NCBI GenBank assembly: GCA_016721905.1
Contig: JADKHH010000012.1
Span: 56,681-120,680 of the forward strand
Length of the DNA stretch: 64,000 bases
Source: Candidatus Opimibacter skivensis
GTDB lineage: Bacteria > Bacteroidota > Bacteroidia > Chitinophagales > Saprospiraceae
Direction: 5' to 3'
The notes under the pieces were generated by a model that had not been told where the DNA came from, did not search any database, and was given only the letters and a program-made list of their open reading frames with translations. How positions within the stretch are numbered: the stretch's first letter is position 1; the number at the start of each line of letters is the position of its first letter. Shown here piece by piece: positions 1 through 8,582 of this stretch. The position numbers and the translations under genes are program-made.

Positions 1-787
1 ATCGGCAATCCGTTTGATCCGTCCAGTTGTGCAGGTATATTGTATAGCTACCATCCTGAAAACAATAGCTATCGGTTTGAACTGGACCGCCCTGCAGCGG
101 AGGTTGAAGAACTCCTGTGGACGGTGGATGATCCGGTATATCAGACATTGGGTACATCCCTTGCAATCAAATTTCCTCGCGGTGCCTTCTGGGCCGTGTA
201 AAGAGTACATCATATCGGTGAGGTATTTTGATAAGACTTGCAATTGTTACCGGTTGTGTTGCATCCGGGTTTACCTGTGCACTCCATCTGTATGTGCATC
301 CCTGATCAACTCTGATCTTCTTGGTAACGGAAAGACGAGGTTTTCCACTTTTCAGGCCTATGAGCAAATGCAATGGTATGCGGATGGGATATTTATTGGA
401 TCAGGTCTATCGGTAGATTATACTGTGCCCACGGCAGGAGCATCCATATGTCTGTATTATTTTGACCCAGCCAGCCAGTGCTACAGGGTTTGTTGCCGGG
501 ACATCCTGACGGCGACAGAAACCATCTTAAATCTGGAGGCGGCCGAGATCGTACCAAATCCGGCGAGTGATCATCTGAATATTTATCTGTCATTTATTTC
601 ACCTGCTTCGGTAGGGGTTGAACTAATGAGTGACCTTGGAATAGTAGTTCGTCGTATTCCTGCTGAGGTGGCGGGTTCAACAATATTCAATCTTCGAATG
701 GACATCGGAGATCTGCCCGCTGGAGTGTATTTCGTAAGAATACGAACCAACCAGGGTGAGCTGATCCGAAAGATTATTCACTTGTAA
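1..787 (+). CDS. C-terminal part of a T9SS-secreted protein, frame broken near 199
   Basis: The gene enters from the left edge of the window. From base 1 the first frame reads a sensible sequence (ELDRPAAEVEELLWTVDDP region) up to a TAA at 199-201. A second frame, one base over, then continues sensibly from about 200 (KEYIISVRYFD) to the TAA at 787. Skipping one base at about 199 joins them. Two similar Cys-rich stretches (CYRLCC, CYRVCC) suggest repeated Ig-like modules. The last ~80 residues have the signature of the type IX secretion type A sorting domain: IVPNPASDHLNIYL, then strands and LPAGVYFVRI, ending RKIIHL. The product is therefore probably exported and anchored or released at the outer surface. 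Its main domains lie outside the window, so the function is unknown. The frameshift may be real or an assembly error. Confidence 0.7.
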   Translation, partial: SAIRLIRPVVQVYCIATILKTIAIGLNWTALQRRLKNSCGRWMIRYIRHWVHPLQSNFLAVPSGPCKEYIISVRYFDKTCNCYRLCCIRVYLCTPSVCASLINSDLLGNGKTRFSTFQAYEQMQWYADGIFIGSGLSVDYTVPTAGASICLYYFDPASQCYRVCCRDILTATETILNLEAAEIVPNPASDHLNIYLSFISPASVGVELMSDLGIVVRRIPAEVAGSTIFNLRMDIGDLPAGVYFVRIRTNQGELIRKIIHL

Positions 788-797
788 AAGGGGAAAG

Positions 798-850
798 AGC
801 AGAGGCCCCGGCACATTTGGGTTGAATTCAAATCCGGGGCTTCTCTTTTT
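798..850 (+). terminator. Rho-independent terminator after the T9SS cargo gene
   Basis: GCCCCGG at 805-811 pairs with CCGGGGC at 834-840. An inner ATTTG/CAAAT pairing lies inside, and a T-rich tract (TTCTCTTTTT) follows at 841-850. It begins about 10 bases after the stop codon. Confidence 0.75.
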
Positions 851-908
851 AAATGGCTAAAATTAAAACCCCGGATATAGGCAAAGTTAGTTGTACAAAC
901 CAGACACA

Positions 909-1361
909 ATGATACCTGTTAGATCCACATTTACCACTTCGTATAAAGCAGACCCGATCACCTTGAAAGAGGAATTGGCAGCAGGCTATCCCTCCTATAC
1001 GGTCACCTATTCAATCATGGCAGACAGCTTTAAACTCCGAAACAAGGATTTCAGGCATACCTTGCTGTACAATACGGATAAGCCAAGCAAGCTCGAAAGC
1101 ATCAGCCTGCGGATGAGAAGGAAAGTGTTAACTTATAACCTGGTCCTGTGTCTCGTGCTGGCGATCATTGGATTGGGGGATCAGCGATTTAATGACGGGA
1201 AAATATTTAATGCACTTAGTTCGGATAATTTTTTATTTTTATCCATTCTGTTATTGGGGCTGTATCAATATGTTGTCTACCTGTTGCATCCGGGGCTGGA
1301 GAGGGATTTGAGGAGGGAGCATGGGGAGGTGAGGGAACGACTTCAAAAAGTATTTTTATAA
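909..1361 (+). CDS. Hypothetical two-TM membrane protein
   Basis: Unrecognised protein of 150 residues from the ATG at 909; an in-frame TTG at 891 is less likely. The N-terminal ~75 residues are soluble and mixed in character. Then come two hydrophobic segments (around VLTYNLVLCLVLAIIGLG and FLFLSILLLGLYQYVVYLL) separated by a short polar loop, and a charged tail (RDLRREHGEVRERLQKVFL). The layout suggests an inner-membrane protein with both ends on the same side. It stands alone after a terminator. No family could be assigned. Confidence 0.6.
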   Translation: MIPVRSTFTTSYKADPITLKEELAAGYPSYTVTYSIMADSFKLRNKDFRHTLLYNTDKPSKLESISLRMRRKVLTYNLVLCLVLAIIGLGDQRFNDGKIFNALSSDNFLFLSILLLGLYQYVVYLLHPGLERDLRREHGEVRERLQKVFL

Positions 1362-1479
1362 ATCGAGGAGTAATCAATGTAAACTAATCATCCCTGTGAG
1401 AAGAAAACTGATCTAATAAGGGAATCAATATAGTATAAATTGAACTTAGCTTATTTATTTAACATAAAATCTTAATGTC

Positions 1480-1905
1480 ATGCCAGTTTACAAGTACATT
1501 CGAAAGAAAAAGTGGTTCTCTTATATAGGACCAGGGAACCCAGGGGATTTTGTTCAAGCGATTTATAGGGGAACAGATGAGGATGATGTTGAAGACCCGT
1601 TGCTCGGGCCCAATGGCGGTGTGCCAGGCAAAACATATATAGTTGGCTTATTAAATAAAGCTTCAGCAGTAGTAGCCCCATGCCCGGATTTTTGCAATGG
1701 TGGAGAAGCAATTCGCATCAGCAAAGCGGATAGAGATATTATGAATGCTTTTCAAAAAACAAGTGAACTAATGGAAAAGCAATTCAACAAAGAAAGAAGA
1801 CAATATTTGAGAAATGTATCATCTGACAAACCTGTGGTGACAAGGAAAATGTCGAAAACAGGACAAAAATCCAAGCCCAAAACGAAGGCGAAAGGAAAAG
1901 GTTGA
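1480..1905 (+). CDS. Hypothetical protein with Lys-rich tail
   Basis: Unrecognised 141-residue protein. The N-terminus is basic (MPVYKYIRKKKWFSYIGPG). A Gly/Pro-rich middle contains a CPDFCNGG motif that could bind metal or form a disulfide. The C-terminal ~30 residues are strongly basic (KSKPKTKAKGKG), as in small nucleic-acid-binding proteins, but that role is a guess. No signal peptide is visible. The preceding 110 bases are AT-rich without a clear promoter. It may be co-transcribed with the gene at 1992. Confidence 0.5.
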   Translation: MPVYKYIRKKKWFSYIGPGNPGDFVQAIYRGTDEDDVEDPLLGPNGGVPGKTYIVGLLNKASAVVAPCPDFCNGGEAIRISKADRDIMNAFQKTSELMEKQFNKERRQYLRNVSSDKPVVTRKMSKTGQKSKPKTKAKGKG

Positions 1906-1991
1906 TGCCTATATCGGTAAATGGGATGTTTTAATAATTGAGTTATATTTTTTCATCCAGATGGTTAGAACTTTTAATACAATTTTTCATA

Positions 1992-2888
1992 ATGGAACAT
2001 ATAGCCCAAGTCTCTCAATTGAACTTAGAAGCCGGGGATATCCTGGATGTACTTAATTGGAAAGATATTCCTAAATCTGTTCAAAAATTTGTAGGACGTT
2101 TAAGAGGTAAGTATACTTTTTTTGATGATTTATACAATTTTAAAAGAGGACTTGAGCAACTAGATCCAGCGACTAAAGCAGAATCTTACTTCTGTGATCT
2201 TTTCCTTGGAATAGTCTATTATTATTTGGTGGATGAGAAGCCACGCAACAGGGAAATAGCATTACACTATTTACAAAAATCAATTAATAACACTAGGGAT
2301 CAAATTGCCGACCCGCAAAGGCAATCTTTAGTTCTTCGAATGTTGATTTCAGTGAAGCATAGACTAACCCGTTTGGATAGGATTCTATTTTTAATAGATA
2401 CAAACTATGACAAAGAAGTATCTTTTGAATCGGTAAGGAGACATTATGACAAATTCGTTACTTCAGTATGGTTGTCCAACTTTGATGATAGGAAATTTGA
2501 GCGTGCGATATGTACATACAATCAATTATTCATTTTTGCACATGGAGATGAAACCGGAACATTTTTGGGCAAAAAGCTAATACAACCTGAATGGATGATT
2601 GCCAATCTTCAGCATCCAGAGAAGTGTGTAGAAGTGTTAGGTTTGTTTTCTTGTCAAGAAAATCTAAGTAATTCCTTGATCATGGATAATGTGGATTATT
2701 TCTTGACAGATTCCATTCTGTCAAACGCTCACATCAATGAAATGTTTGCATATGGATATGTTCAAAATTATGTGAGGTCACATAGAGTGGTAGATTCTTT
2801 CGACATAGCTAGGATAGGCCCCATTTTTCGGGCAAACTCAAATCCAAGGCTTGAATTATTTGAAGGGGGTACCCGGATTAGAACTTGA
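1992..2888 (+). CDS. Hypothetical soluble protein
   Basis: Unrecognised protein of 298 residues from the ATG at 1992. An upstream in-frame TTG at 1938 would add 18 hydrophobic residues and is less convincing. The sequence is mostly helical in appearance, with charged and aromatic residues and no clear membrane segment. A stretch such as YFCDLFLGIVYYYLVDEKPRNREIALHYLQKSI resembles helical-repeat (TPR-like) proteins, but no repeat register is clear. It ends three bases before the start of the two-component kinase, so the two may be co-transcribed. Base composition is AT-rich compared with the genes after 7 kb. Confidence 0.55.
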   Translation: MEHIAQVSQLNLEAGDILDVLNWKDIPKSVQKFVGRLRGKYTFFDDLYNFKRGLEQLDPATKAESYFCDLFLGIVYYYLVDEKPRNREIALHYLQKSINNTRDQIADPQRQSLVLRMLISVKHRLTRLDRILFLIDTNYDKEVSFESVRRHYDKFVTSVWLSNFDDRKFERAICTYNQLFIFAHGDETGTFLGKKLIQPEWMIANLQHPEKCVEVLGLFSCQENLSNSLIMDNVDYFLTDSILSNAHINEMFAYGYVQNYVRSHRVVDSFDIARIGPIFRANSNPRLELFEGGTRIRT

Positions 2889-2891
2889 TGC

Positions 2892-5800
2892 ATGTCCAGG
2901 TCTTTCCACAGTTGGTTTTATCTCAACTTCTTCTGGTGTTTCTTTATTAGCCAATCCATTGATGCACAAATCAGGTGTTTAAATGTAGGAGGACTTTCCC
3001 AGCATACCAATTTATTTGTCTATAAGTCTCCTTCAAATACGTTGTTGATTTCCTCGACGGCCGGACTCAATGTATATGATGGTCTTAATACCAAAGTATA
3101 TCATCCAGTTTTACGCCACATGTATGGACAAAATCTACAAAGTAATTTTTATGGGGATAGTATCGGAAGAATTTGGTTCACAACCTACGAAGCCTTAAAT
3201 TATTATGATCCCCGTACGGATGATCTTGACTATATGTTTATGATTTCATCAAGCGGCGATACCATAAAGGAAAACTACTGTACATTTCATCAGGAGGGAA
3301 ACAATCTCTATCTCAAAGCTGGTAAGGAGATATTTGTTCTGGATGTCTCGACAAAGCGTATACTACACTCCTATCCAATAGACTTCTCTAAACTTCATGA
3401 TCTGGCTTTGCTTAGGACGGATGATCATCAGTATATCACGGGAGTTGGCGCAAAGGGATATATGGTTTACAAGATAGAACCGGCAAATAGTGTTTCATTG
3501 ATAGATAGTGGGAGTATCAATGGCACGTCCATTTTAAATCACCATGATGGATTATGCTGGATAGGCGATGCAGAGGGGAAAATTCATTATTATGATGCAA
3601 AAACGTCAAAGATCTTCTATTCAAAGCAGGTGTCGAATGCGCTGGTAAACAGTATTTCCTATTTGTCAGATACTAAGCTTTTGATTTCGGGAAGATCGAA
3701 TCAACTTTATGTCTTTGACATTCACACAAGAAGCATTATCGACAGTATTGTTTTTTCTTCTACACCATTCAATACTCCTGTCAATCTATTGCTCACTCCT
3801 TTTGTAGATAGGGATTCTACATTGTGGGTAGGTAGCGATGGCCAGGGTGTTCTGTTTCATAATTTTAACAAAACAAAGTTTAAACATTTTCTGGGAAGTA
3901 CAAATGGCAATAAATCTACTTCAATTATAAAGCTCTTTCAACAGGGAGATAAAAGTCTCATAACACTGAATCGAAAAGGTGGAATTCTTTGGATTAGTGA
4001 ATCGGGACAAAAGCTATACCAATGGAATACACTGCCAATTGGGATATCGGATTTTACGGCCAATACAGGAGTTCAATTAAATGACAGACAAATCCTTTTT
4101 GCCAGCTATGGAAGGTTGTATGTGCTGGATATTCACTCAAAAAAGATCAGTGTATTGTCAGGACCAGCTGAAGCAAAGCAACTAGAAATAAGTCAGCTGG
4201 AAAGATTATACAACGGCAAAATTATTGTTAGTTGTTTTGGTGATCTGATGCAGGAGATCATGCTTGAAGGCAATACATATAGCCTACAGCCTTATGGAGA
4301 TCTTTCTAAATATTCAGACAATACGACTTATTTTAAGATAGATCAGCATAACCGGCTCTATATCAGTAATGATGAACTAACTATTCTTGTTTTCGCTCCA
4401 TCATCCGATGGCACATCTCATGTTTTTGAACGGGAACTTAATATGACAGGCGGTATAAGAGGCTTATGTGAAGACCCTCAGTCAAATGCAGTTTACATAT
4501 CCAATTCACAAGGTCTTTTCCTAATCAATCGGGAGACCTGGACAATTGATCAAATAAAGGGTAAGGACAATATACTAACTCAAACAATATATTCCGTGCT
4601 GGCAGATGATGATGGCAACCTATGGTTGAGTTCCAATAAAGGGCTTATGAAATATGTTCCTGGCACGGATGAGGTAAGGGTTTTCACAGAAATGGATGGT
4701 ATACAAGCTCTTGAATACAATACCCACGCCTATCTGAAAACCGAAGATGGACACATGCTATTTGGTGGCGTCAATGGCCTGAATTATTTCCATCCGAGAG
4801 AAGTCAAATTTTCCACAAAACCAGCTCCGGTGTATATCAGCGAAATGCTGATCAATGATGAAATTGACAGCACCTATAAAGTACCCCAGTATATTGAAAA
4901 CGTCAATCTCAACTATAGCCAAAACACCATCTCCTTTGAGTTTCATGCTATCGACTATGCAGACCCAAAAGCCACACGTGTCATGTATAAGCTTGTAGGT
5001 GTCGATGAAGATTATGTACAGTCAAAAACTGCCCAGGGCTTTGCCCGGTATGCCAATCTCAGTCCTGGACGCTATACTTTTTCAATACTTGGTATGAATT
5101 CAGATGGACATTGGAATGAAACCCCCAGGACTTTTCAAATCAGAGTCCATCCCCCCTTCTATCTCACCTGGTGGTTTATTTCTATCTCATCTTTGGCTAT
5201 CATCAGTCTGTTGTATTGGACCGTACGATCCTACTATCGCCGTAAGCTGGAGAAGAAGAATCTATTGCTCCGCGAACAAGCCCTCATCATCAAAAATCAA
5301 CAAGCCATCGAACACGAACGCACCCGCATCGCTTCCGAAATGCACGATGACCTCGGTTCCGGCCTTACGACTATCCGGTATCTCAGTGATAAGGCATTGA
5401 TGCAAGCTAAGGATACGGAGGAGGTAGAACAAATACAACGCATAGCCGATCACAGCAATACCCTGGTCCGGAATATGTCCGAGATCATCTGGGCCATGAA
5501 CTCCCGCTTTGATGACGCCGAAAACCTGGCAGGCTACCTCCGCAGATATGCCTCGGAGTATCTTGAGGAACATTCAATACCTTTTAGCTTTGATATAGAT
5601 GAAGAGCAATTGGAAAATGTAAACGTTCGGGGTGAAGTCAGAAGAAACCTGTTTCTGGTATTTAAAGAAGTACTCCATAATACAGTGAAGTATTCAGGCG
5701 CATCAGAAGTGATCATTCATCTGCATATTGCCGATCATGTCACGATCAAAGTTTCTGAAGTTGGAGCCAGGGGCTTTGATCCCATTTCTTCGGAAGAAAA

Positions 5801-5918
5801 GGGCAATGGGCTATACAATATCAAAAAACGCATGGATGCCATCCACGGCCGGATAGCTTATGAGCAATCTGCAGAGGCTATGCAAATCACTTTTTCAGCA
5901 CCCATTCACTTGTCGTAA
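2892..5918 (+). CDS. Two-component sensor histidine kinase with Reg_prop beta-propeller and Y_Y_Y domain
   Basis: Membrane sensor kinase of 1008 residues. A signal peptide (about residues 1-25, ending DAQ) is followed by a long periplasmic beta-propeller region with Reg_prop-like repeats (for example DDDGNLWLSSNKGLMKY, GRIWFTTYEALNYY). Next come a Y_Y_Y domain (about 690-755), one membrane helix (about 757-778), a short coiled coil, a HisKA_3-type dimerisation domain with phospho-acceptor His818 (MHDDLGSG), and a HATPase domain with N-box (HNTVKYS) and G-box (GNGLYNIKKRM). The usual DNG of the next ATP-binding box is replaced by S-E-V-G, which could weaken ATP binding. The gene directly abuts the LuxR-type response regulator, its obvious partner. 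The ligand is unknown. Confidence 0.9.
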   Translation: MSRSFHSWFYLNFFWCFFISQSIDAQIRCLNVGGLSQHTNLFVYKSPSNTLLISSTAGLNVYDGLNTKVYHPVLRHMYGQNLQSNFYGDSIGRIWFTTYEALNYYDPRTDDLDYMFMISSSGDTIKENYCTFHQEGNNLYLKAGKEIFVLDVSTKRILHSYPIDFSKLHDLALLRTDDHQYITGVGAKGYMVYKIEPANSVSLIDSGSINGTSILNHHDGLCWIGDAEGKIHYYDAKTSKIFYSKQVSNALVNSISYLSDTKLLISGRSNQLYVFDIHTRSIIDSIVFSSTPFNTPVNLLLTPFVDRDSTLWVGSDGQGVLFHNFNKTKFKHFLGSTNGNKSTSIIKLFQQGDKSLITLNRKGGILWISESGQKLYQWNTLPIGISDFTANTGVQLNDRQILFASYGRLYVLDIHSKKISVLSGPAEAKQLEISQLERLYNGKIIVSCFGDLMQEIMLEGNTYSLQPYGDLSKYSDNTTYFKIDQHNRLYISNDELTILVFAPSSDGTSHVFERELNMTGGIRGLCEDPQSNAVYISNSQGLFLINRETWTIDQIKGKDNILTQTIYSVLADDDGNLWLSSNKGLMKYVPGTDEVRVFTEMDGIQALEYNTHAYLKTEDGHMLFGGVNGLNYFHPREVKFSTKPAPVYISEMLINDEIDSTYKVPQYIENVNLNYSQNTISFEFHAIDYADPKATRVMYKLVGVDEDYVQSKTAQGFARYANLSPGRYTFSILGMNSDGHWNETPRTFQIRVHPPFYLTWWFISISSLAIISLLYWTVRSYYRRKLEKKNLLLREQALIIKNQQAIEHERTRIASEMHDDLGSGLTTIRYLSDKALMQAKDTEEVEQIQRIADHSNTLVRNMSEIIWAMNSRFDDAENLAGYLRRYASEYLEEHSIPFSFDIDEEQLENVNVRGEVRRNLFLVFKEVLHNTVKYSGASEVIIHLHIADHVTIKVSEVGARGFDPISSEEKGNGLYNIKKRMDAIHGRIAYEQSAEAMQITFSAPIHLS

Positions 5919-6548
5919 ATGAAACCAATCAAAATCGCCATCCTCGAAGACCTGAAAGAAGTTGCAGCACACCTGCAGACGATCTTCAACCGCGAGGACG
6001 ATATGACATGTACCCAGTTGTATCAGAATGCCGAAGATGCGATGCATTTCCTGGTAGCAAGTCCGGTAGATATACTGATCGTGGATATCGGCTTGCCCAG
6101 GGCCAGTGGCATTGATGCCATCCGCTTTCTGACCGAACATTGCCCGACGATGCAGTATTGCATGTTTACAGTCTATGAAGATGACGATAAGATTTTCAAT
6201 TCGCTACAAGCAGGTGCCAAAGGGTATATACTCAAAGGCGCTCCCGCAGATAAGATTATCACCGCTGTCCGTGAACTACATGATGGCGGTTCACCGATGA
6301 GCCCTATCATCGCCAGGAAGCTACTCAATGTCTTTCAAAAACTCCAGGTGACTCCAGTAGTCGCAGCACTTCCCCTGACGAGCCGCGAACTGGAAATTTT
6401 ACAACACCTATCCCGCGGTCTGCTCTATAAAGAAATCGGAGACAAACTAGGTATCACCATCGGTACCGTCAAGCAACACATCCACAAAATCTACGATAAG
6501 CTCCAGGTGTCTAATCGGACAGAAGCGATTAATAAACTGAAAGGCTAA
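5919..6548 (+). CDS. NarL/LuxR-family response regulator
   Basis: DNA-binding response regulator of 209 residues. The receiver domain (1-120) has the acidic pair Glu10-Asp11, phospho-acceptor Asp56 (LIVDIGLP) and the conserved Lys in YILKGA. A linker is followed by a LuxR-type helix-turn-helix (about 145-209: LTSRELEILQHLSRG, then GTVKQHIHKIYDKL). The ATG follows the kinase TAA with no gap, so the pair is almost surely one translationally coupled transcript. Target genes cannot be told from sequence. The polysaccharide locus starts 0.5 kb downstream, but a link to it is only suggestive. Confidence 0.92.
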   Translation: MKPIKIAILEDLKEVAAHLQTIFNREDDMTCTQLYQNAEDAMHFLVASPVDILIVDIGLPRASGIDAIRFLTEHCPTMQYCMFTVYEDDDKIFNSLQAGAKGYILKGAPADKIITAVRELHDGGSPMSPIIARKLLNVFQKLQVTPVVAALPLTSRELEILQHLSRGLLYKEIGDKLGITIGTVKQHIHKIYDKLQVSNRTEAINKLKG

Positions 6549-7067
6549 GGCTAAGGCTAAGGCAAAGGGCAGCAGAGAGCAAGGAGCAAGGGGCAAGGAG
6601 TTCATGTTCAATGCTTTTACTTTTGAATCATGAACATCATTCTCTATTGACGGATCATGGCTCCCCGGGGTTTGCATGCGTTAGGATGAGTGTAGGGCAA
6701 CACAGGGGTCGGGGGCCAAAAGGAATTCCGAATAACAATCCAAGAATAACGAAGTTTGAAGTTTGTCTGGAGTTTGATCCAGCTTGTAATCAATATGGAA
6801 TAACCAGCAAGGAAGTAAAAGTTAGAAGTTTAAATAAATATGCCAAGTGCAGAAGGTCGTGTAGTGAGCAATGAAAATACTCTGGAAGCTGGAAGCTGGT
6901 AGCTTGGAGTTGATATCATCAACTTATCAACCCATCAACTTATAAGCCCATAAGCTTATAAGCCTCTCACATATTAAGAATTTTCGTGATATTTGACCCA
7001 TGGGGTGTATGGCATGCTTTTTGGTCGTTATTGAGTACTTTTACTACTCAATCAGTCTCGGGACACC
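6549..7067. repeat. 519-bp gap with word arrays and no convincing gene
   Basis: Right after the stop codon the + strand carries G-rich words (ggctaa hexamers, then gcaagg variants) to about 6600. The middle (6600-6895) has no convincing coding sequence; an 87-codon frame at 6611-6874 has no protein-like character. From 6910 to 6970 come C-containing octamers (atcaacnn, then ataagcnn). A perfect inverted repeat and the start of the winged-helix gene follow. Confidence 0.7.
7031..7051. promoter_or_regulatory. Putative operator: perfect 7-bp inverted repeat
   Basis: TTGAGTA (7031-7037) and TACTCAA (7045-7051) are exact complements separated by 7 bases (CTTTTAC). The site ends 16 bases before the start codon of the winged-helix regulator, where an autoregulatory operator would be expected. 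A weak TAnnTTT-like box (TACTTTTA, 7036-7043) overlaps it. Confidence 0.45.
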
Positions 7068-7604
7068 ATGATCGAAACCCTGATTTCTTCCAAAACAAGG
7101 ATCAAGCTCCTGCTGAAGTTTTTCCTCAACAGCAGCTCACGCTCCTACCTCCGCGGCCTGGAGACGGAATTTGGTGACTCTTCCAATGCTATTCGCCTGG
7201 AACTCAACAGGTTCGAAAAAGCAGGTATGCTCAAGACTTGCACCGAGGGCAACAAAAAATACTTCCAGGCCAACACCGACCACCCCCTTTATCGCGAGAT
7301 CCACAACATCCTCATCAAATACATCGGATTTGACACCATCGTCGATACCGTCATCGAGCGCCTCGGCGAAATCCGCGAAGTATACCTCATCGGTCAACTC
7401 TCCAATGGACTCGACAGCCCGGTCATCGACCTGCTCCTCACCGGCGACATCGACGAAAACTATCTCGTCAATCTCATCCGCAAGGCAGAAGCCCTGATCA
7501 ACCGCAAGATCAGGTATATCATCTACCGCAACGACGAACTGCCCGGCATCGACTGGAAGCAGTTTGAAACTAAACCGCTACTGCTATGGAGCAAGGACGT
7601 ATGA
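7068..7604 (+). CDS. Winged-helix transcriptional regulator of the polysaccharide locus
   Basis: Protein of 178 residues. The N-terminal ~75 residues look like an ArsR/MarR-type winged helix (MIETLISSKTRIKLLLKFFLN, SSNAIRLELNRFEKAGMLKT, then a wing-like GNKKYFQANTDHPLY). The C-terminal half (about 95-178: IREVYLIGQLSNGLDSPVIDLLLTGD, then RKIRYIIYRNDE) resembles the degenerate nucleotidyltransferase-like fold often fused to such regulators in Bacteroidota. Genes of this kind commonly head capsule and exopolysaccharide loci in the phylum. Its stop overlaps the ATG of the UpxY-like gene by ATGA, so the two are coupled. It probably senses an unknown signal and controls the locus, possibly including itself through the inverted repeat upstream. 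Confidence 0.8.
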   Translation: MIETLISSKTRIKLLLKFFLNSSSRSYLRGLETEFGDSSNAIRLELNRFEKAGMLKTCTEGNKKYFQANTDHPLYREIHNILIKYIGFDTIVDTVIERLGEIREVYLIGQLSNGLDSPVIDLLLTGDIDENYLVNLIRKAEALINRKIRYIIYRNDELPGIDWKQFETKPLLLWSKDV

Positions 7605-8224
7605 AAGAAGTTAGCAACGAGCAGTTCGAGCGAAGCGAAGATCCCGCGCGCTGCGAAGCCGCATGGCGTGATAGCAGTGAGCAGTCGGCAGTCGGCAGTC
7701 GGCAGTCCATAGTTAGCAGTCGGCAGTTGGTTGTTAATCCATGGATGGTCATCAAGACAAAAACCAAATGCGAAAAATTTGTGCGGGACAAAATCCAGGC
7801 GATGGGCATGGATGCATTTGTGCCGCTGAAAAAACGTACCGCCAAGTATAACCGCAAAGTCAAAGTGTATGAGCTGCCCCTCATCACCTGCTACACGTTT
7901 GTGCGCCTCGATAAAGACAGAAGGAACCAGGTCCTCGCCCTGCCATATGTACAGGGTGTGTTGCGGTTGAATGGGAAGGACTGCCTCGTCAGTGATCAGG
8001 AGATGCAATGGCTGCACAAGGTGAGCGGCATAGACCAGGAAGTGACTACAGAAACATTATCCATGCAGCAAGGTGACCAGGTGATGATCGCCTATGGCCA
8101 ACTCGCCGGCATGGAAGGAAAAATAATATCCCGGCGCTCGAAACACGAAGTGGTGGTAGCACTGGAAAGTTTAGGATTACAAATGGTGTTGCAGGTAGAT
8201 CCGGCAATGCTTGTGAGACAGTGA
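7601..8224 (+). CDS. UpxY/RfaH-type NusG paralogue, transcription antiterminator
   Basis: Specialised NusG family protein. The NGN domain starts at the conserved Trp of NPWMVIKTKTKCEKFVRDKI and continues through FVPLKKR, LITCYTFVRLD and VQGVLRL. A KOW domain follows (GDQVMIAYGQLAGMEGKIIS). Such proteins bind RNA polymerase and suppress early termination across long polysaccharide operons, which fits its position at the head of this one. Start choice: the ATG at 7601 overlaps the upstream stop (ATGA), giving 207 residues; an ATG at 7745 would cut off the conserved Trp. The first ~48 residues are encoded by intergenic-type repeat DNA (gcagtcg heptamers, 7673-7731) and look non-domain. Family assignment is firm; the start is less sure. 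Confidence 0.88.
   Translation: MKEVSNEQFERSEDPARCEAAWRDSSEQSAVGSRQSIVSSRQLVVNPWMVIKTKTKCEKFVRDKIQAMGMDAFVPLKKRTAKYNRKVKVYELPLITCYTFVRLDKDRRNQVLALPYVQGVLRLNGKDCLVSDQEMQWLHKVSGIDQEVTTETLSMQQGDQVMIAYGQLAGMEGKIISRRSKHEVVVALESLGLQMVLQVDPAMLVRQ
7673..7731 (+). repeat. gcagtcg heptamer array inside the 5' end of the UpxY-like gene
   Basis: Four near-perfect copies of gcagtcg are followed by variants (gttagca, gtcggcagttgg). The same kind of words occurs in intergenic gaps elsewhere. Here they are translated as the poorly conserved N-terminal extension of the UpxY-like protein. Confidence 0.7.
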
Positions 8225-8582
8225 GCAGTGTAAGAGAGTAAGAGAGTGAGAGAGTAAGAGATTAATAAAAGAGGGTGAGAGAAAAGCTTAAGAGGCCGAA
8301 GGGGCTTAAGAGGCGTAAACAATTACCAATAGGCTGCGACCTATCGGAAGGCGAAGCCATTTTAAGTGAAGAGTGAAGAGTGAAAAGTGAAGAGTGAAGA
8401 GTGAAGAGTGAAAAGTGAAGAGTGAAAAGTAATGGTTCGCTCACCAACCGGAAAGAAAAGCGATGAGCAGGGTGAAGCCTGAGCGTGAAATTGCGAACGT
8501 ATCAACCAATAAACATATCAACCAATAAACCTATAAACTTCATAAGCTACTAATCTCCTAACCAAACATTGAATTTCATTCA
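8225..8582. repeat. 358-bp gap: G-rich arrays then C-rich arrays
   Basis: After the stop come octamers gagagagt/aagagagt (8225-8281) and, after a short unique part, agtgaag heptamers (about 8365-8430), all nearly free of C. At 8438-8458 lies a 21-bp block that recurs inverted at 35499-35519. From about 8500 to 8575 the strand switches to C-containing, G-poor words (atcaacca, ataaacct), ending at the cysC start. No gene or intrinsic terminator is seen. Confidence 0.85.

Noticed and set aside
6611..6874. 87-codon + strand frame
   Set aside because: No domain, no start signal and no conserved character; it lies in a mosaic gap.
7523..8017. − strand frame of 164 codons over the UpxY-like gene
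   Set aside because: It is a shadow of the strongly supported + strand NusG paralogue and of the heptamer array.
8262..8447. − strand open frame
   Set aside because: It is only the complement of agtgaag and gagagagt word arrays (repeated LFTLHSS).
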